The notes beneath the pieces were generated by a model. It made no database searches, was not told the origin of the DNA, and saw only the letters and a program-made list of their open reading frames with translations. 34,446 nt of DNA, taken from Candidatus Kapaibacterium sp. (GTDB lineage: Bacteria; Bacteroidota; Ignavibacteria; Kapaibacteriales; Kapaibacteriaceae). Below, one piece after another: positions 31,602 to 34,446 of the stretch. How positions within the stretch are numbered: position 1 is the first letter of the stretch; the number at the start of each line of letters is the position of its first letter. The DNA lies in assembly GCA_022842685.1 (NCBI GenBank), contig JALHPC010000030.1:1-34446 (forward strand), in the 5' to 3' direction. A program made the translations under genes and the position numbers.

Positions 31602-33518
31602 TTAGTCGAAGAACGCCCAAGTAAGAGTTAGGCGAAAGTTACCGCCAAAGGCCGGAGCCATTGCAACAGTAGTAAACGGCTGGGCTAAGATGTTCTCGTA
31701 TGACAAACGAACACTAGCATTTCCTACACTTGCCACGAGTTCGGCATCAAGGCCGTTGGTTACCCAGCTTCGCTCTGTATTCTCGCGCACAAAGCCCCAC
31801 GATGGTGCTACCCACCTGTCGAGCGTCGAGGGTGCAAACACGATTCCTCTTAGGCCAATGTCAACCCAGTTCTTCCCTGCATAGTAGCGGTACATGGCGC
31901 GCAACTCCCCTTGTAGATCTGTTGATCGCCGGCCTTGTTCTAGCCGCGATTCGATTCGTACAACGGGCTCCCAACGCAGACCCGCAACGGTGAACTCAGT
32001 CGATACTATGCCTCCGGTAGACGTTGCTTCACCAAGTCCAAACGTAACAAGTCTAAACGGCGTTGACGCACTACCTAGGGCCCCATCGATACGTTCGATA
32101 CGATTGAGAGGGCCGTCCATGGTGATTCTGTGCCATGCCTGCAAACGCACACTTCCCCATTCGTGGCGCTTCTGAGCATCCACCACAACAAGCGTCGTTC
32201 GGAACATTTCTAGCATTGACCTCATTGTTGCGGGCACTCGCTCGATCCCATTCGAAACATCGACTCGAATTGTAGAGCTACTATCCAAACGGTACGTAAG
32301 TAATCCACCAAAGCCGCTTCCCACTTGGCCGGCAATCACGTCGAGCCGAGCGGAGAGCGAAAGTTCTATCTCGTCTGTTAAGGCCAACATAGTACGTCCA
32401 TACAGTGCCTGAACTACTCCGTCTCGACCGCCAAACCAAGGTCCAGCATCTGAACGTTCGTGCATGACGGATGCACCAACATCAACACCAATATCGCCGA
32501 GGTTCCCTTCAACTCGCACTACACCTCCGGCCCCCGTACTGCGGTATACATTCCCAGCCGTAGAATCCTCATCGGCTGCCGCGAATGCTGCTGGTCGCAA
32601 TCGCAATAGGTCGTGTACCTGCCCCCAAGCAGTGGCTGTGGCTTGCCATTTACTGTCGAAGGTATGCGTCGCCGTGGCCGCTACATCGTGACGTCGATGT
32701 TCGTCACGCACGTTTGTGTGGACGGGTACAGCCAAACTTGGAGCGAGCGAAGAACCTGCATCGTCTTGCACACCTCCCCACAGACTACTGTTGAACAGTG
32801 CCCCTTGATATGTTAGGTGAAACTGAGTTGAATTCGAAACTGCCGTTCGAACACTAGCACGCATATTCCATGCATCGTATTCCGTTCCCTCAAACACTCC
32901 ATTACCGCCCGTTCTACGTATGCCCAACGTGACATTCGTCGTTGGTGCCACGTTCTGCGACAACGTAACATCCGTTGCCAAGAGGTCTCCAGATCCCTGT
33001 GTATACCACCACCGCACATAGGGCGTTGCGTGGTTAAACTGTGCCGGCTGAATCCGTACAGCCTGCATCGTGGGCGTAGCAGAGGTTCCAATGGACTGTG
33101 AACCCACCATGATGTGAACCGTCTCTATATCCTCTACCGACATCATCTCAAGGGGCATCGAACCCGTGCGAGGATCGGCCATGGGTCTAACTGAATACAG
33201 GAAGGAAAGCTGCGGTAATGATGCGCCATATAACCGAACGCCGTCCGACTGTCCGAATCCACCGGTAAACACTGGCATTTGCTGCGTGCGCCGCTGCAAA
33301 AGCTCGGGCAGCGACCGGTACTGAGTTGTATAAATGTCGCGCTTGTCGAAGGCATAGATAGCGCCCTCGCTCGTGTGTCGCGTAGGCCAAAGAACCGTCG
33401 TGTCGGCCACGGCGCTGGGCGCCGTGGCCGGATTTACGATTCTAGCAGTGGTATCACGCTCCTGTCCTGCGGCAACGGCCGCACAGAAGGCCATCACTAG
33501 GACGAGCGCGAAGGTCAT
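31602..33518 (-). CDS. TonB-dependent-receptor-like outer-membrane barrel protein
   Basis: A 638-residue outer-membrane protein. A signal peptide (FALVLVMAFCAAVAAGQ) leads to a plug-like segment (about 45-150), with SLPELLQRRTQQMPVFTG, SDGVRLYGASLPQLSFLYS and PLEMMSVEDIETVHIMVGSQ, which is the TBDR plug pattern. Then follow ~450 residues of alternating amphipathic strands, ending in FRLTLTWAFFD, the aromatic-terminal barrel signature. It is short for a full TonB receptor (often 700+), and no TonB box is obvious near the mature N-terminus. The ATG overlaps the gyrA stop codon. The cargo is unknown. Confidence 0.75.
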   Translation of the reverse strand: MTFALVLVMAFCAAVAAGQERDTTARIVNPATAPSAVADTTVLWPTRHTSEGAIYAFDKRDIYTTQYRSLPELLQRRTQQMPVFTGGFGQSDGVRLYGASLPQLSFLYSVRPMADPRTGSMPLEMMSVEDIETVHIMVGSQSIGTSATPTMQAVRIQPAQFNHATPYVRWWYTQGSGDLLATDVTLSQNVAPTTNVTLGIRRTGGNGVFEGTEYDAWNMRASVRTAVSNSTQFHLTYQGALFNSSLWGGVQDDAGSSLAPSLAVPVHTNVRDEHRRHDVAATATHTFDSKWQATATAWGQVHDLLRLRPAAFAAADEDSTAGNVYRSTGAGGVVRVEGNLGDIGVDVGASVMHERSDAGPWFGGRDGVVQALYGRTMLALTDEIELSLSARLDVIAGQVGSGFGGLLTYRLDSSSTIRVDVSNGIERVPATMRSMLEMFRTTLVVVDAQKRHEWGSVRLQAWHRITMDGPLNRIERIDGALGSASTPFRLVTFGLGEATSTGGIVSTEFTVAGLRWEPVVRIESRLEQGRRSTDLQGELRAMYRYYAGKNWVDIGLRGIVFAPSTLDRWVAPSWGFVRENTERSWVTNGLDAELVASVGNASVRLSYENILAQPFTTVAMAPAFGGNFRLTLTWAFFD

Positions 33519-34445
33519 TCCACTGTTGGTACGTCGGTTGAAGCTTCTTCGTCGGACTCTTCATCTTCATCGCGAGTCACCGTTGTGATGTCTGCAATCG
33601 AGTCACCTTCGTCGAGGCGAATGAGACGTACACCTTGCGTATTGCGGCCAAGTGTGCGGATGTCGCGAATAGGCTGACGAATAAGAATACCATTCGTCGT
33701 CATAACAACAAGGTCTTCGTTATCTGTCACTTCAAGGATTGCGCAAATGTCGCCCGTTTTGTCGGTAACATTCATGGCAATCACGCCCTTGGCGCCACGC
33801 TTTGTCATGCGGAAGTCTTCGACCTTGGTTCGCTTGCCGTAGCCATTGCCCCCTACCACAATCACCTGGGCATCGGAGTGGCGGACAGCGGTAAGGGAGA
33901 TAACAGTTGTGTCGCCATCGATCGAAATGCCGCGAACACCTGCCGTGGCGCGACCCATCGGTCTAACGTCACTCTCAAGGAAGTGAACTGCAAGTCCGTT
34001 GCTCGCACCAATAAGGATTTCACACTTCCCGTCGGTAAGTCGAGCGTCGATCAAACGATCCGACTCATCGAGATTAACGGCACGAATACCATTGGCTCGC
34101 ACGTTGGCAAAGTCACGCAGTGGAGTCTTCTTTACAGTACCAAACTTCGTGGCCATGAAGATGTACATGTCTTGGTCGAAGTCGGTTACCGGCAGGTAGG
34201 CAGTTACTTTCTCATCGGACTGCTTTTGGATGACGTTAGCAATCGAACGACCCTTGGCATTACGAGAGCCCTCGGGGATATCATATACCTTGATACGATA
34301 CACCCTGCCGAGATCTGTGAAAAACAGCAGATAGTGATGTGTCGATGCACGGAAGACGTGTTCAACGTAGTCATCGTCGTACGTGCCGGCACCACTTACA
34401 CCTCTTCCCCCCTTGTGCTGTCGGCGGTAGTTTGTGACGGCGGTG
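33515..34445 (-). CDS. gyrA: DNA gyrase subunit A, C-terminal part only
   Basis: This is the 3' end of gyrA; the gene enters from the right edge (5' end lies beyond the window). The visible ~310 residues are the beta-pinwheel DNA-wrapping domain: YRRQHKGGRGVSG carries a GyrA-box-like QHKGGRG, followed by HVFRASTHHYLLFFTDLGRVY and repeats such as ATKFGTVKKTPLRDF, GASNGLAVHFLESDVR, GYGKRTKVEDFR and TNGILIRQPIRDIR. The box points to gyrase rather than topoisomerase IV; its second residue is His where E. coli has Arg. The last 18 residues are very acidic (DEDEESDEEASTDVPTVE), like the tail that tunes supercoiling in E. coli. The stop overlaps the barrel gene's start. Confidence 0.94.
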   Translation of the reverse strand, partial: TAVTNYRRQHKGGRGVSGAGTYDDDYVEHVFRASTHHYLLFFTDLGRVYRIKVYDIPEGSRNAKGRSIANVIQKQSDEKVTAYLPVTDFDQDMYIFMATKFGTVKKTPLRDFANVRANGIRAVNLDESDRLIDARLTDGKCEILIGASNGLAVHFLESDVRPMGRATAGVRGISIDGDTTVISLTAVRHSDAQVIVVGGNGYGKRTKVEDFRMTKRGAKGVIAMNVTDKTGDICAILEVTDNEDLVVMTTNGILIRQPIRDIRTLGRNTQGVRLIRLDEGDSIADITTVTRDEDEESDEEASTDVPTVE

Positions 34446-34446
34446 C

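Noticed and set aside
1..34446. tRNA, rRNA, CRISPR arrays, insertion sequences, prophage or toxin-antitoxin genes
   Set aside because: I looked for cloverleaf-like stretches, direct-repeat arrays, transposase motifs and integrase motifs and found none. Nearly all DNA is accounted for by housekeeping-type genes.

Overview
The window looks like a chromosomal core region of a free-living bacterium of the Bacteroidota/Chlorobiota superphylum. A Kapabacteria- or Ignavibacteria-like lineage is my best guess; this is inference and I could not search databases. The clues are: several -7 promoter boxes of the Bacteroidetes type (TAnnTTTG and the variant TAnnTTCG), a cmk-ispH pair, a DUF6249 membrane protein, a secreted S8 protease with a C-terminus like a type IX secretion sorting domain, and extracytoplasmic-function (ECF) sigma factors paired with membrane proteins. 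Genes are packed tightly, with many 4-bp ATGA overlaps and no gene-free stretch over 300 bp. I see no rRNA, tRNA, CRISPR array, insertion sequence or prophage.

Layout. 1-2417 (+): the end of a leucyl aminopeptidase gene, then an ECF sigma factor, its membrane anti-sigma factor and a membrane-anchored TlpA thioredoxin. 2448-3764 (-): thymidine phosphorylase, divergent from 3817-6856 (+), an overlapping three-gene operon of a SpoU-type RNA methyltransferase, a class V aminotransferase and an RdgB nucleotide pyrophosphatase fused to a carboxymuconolactone-decarboxylase-like domain. 6827-9797 (-): ispH, cmk, a HAD phosphatase and a DUF6249 protein. 9905-12694 (+): a second ECF sigma factor, a small membrane protein and phosphonate-type ABC genes phnC and phnE. 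12721-17778 (+): a PHA-system protein, dnaE and a CNT nucleoside transporter. 17768-20864 (-): a third ECF sigma/anti-sigma pair with a Spy-like periplasmic protein, and a MATE transporter. 21000-22103 (+): a membrane glycosyltransferase. 22112-26648 (-): ygfZ, a pteridine-reductase-like SDR, a LOG-family protein and a large TlpA-type lipid-side or periplasmic redox protein. 26647-30985 (+): the S8 protease, an atypical SDR and an ABC exporter. 31009-34446 (-): an AHSA1/SRPBCC protein, a TonB-receptor-like barrel and the 3' part of gyrA.

The functions are mostly housekeeping: nucleotide salvage and clean-up (thymidine phosphorylase, CNT transporter, RdgB, Cmk), replication and topology (DnaE, GyrA), isoprenoid synthesis (IspH), envelope stress control (three ECF modules) and periplasmic thiol redox (two TlpA proteins).

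The most notable signals are a set of promoters whose -7 box ends only 4-6 nt before the start codon, implying leaderless or nearly leaderless mRNAs; the RdgB fusion; a 30-bp palindrome between two divergent regulatory genes; a perfect DnaA box just upstream of dnaE; and an outer-membrane barrel gene whose start overlaps the gyrA stop codon.
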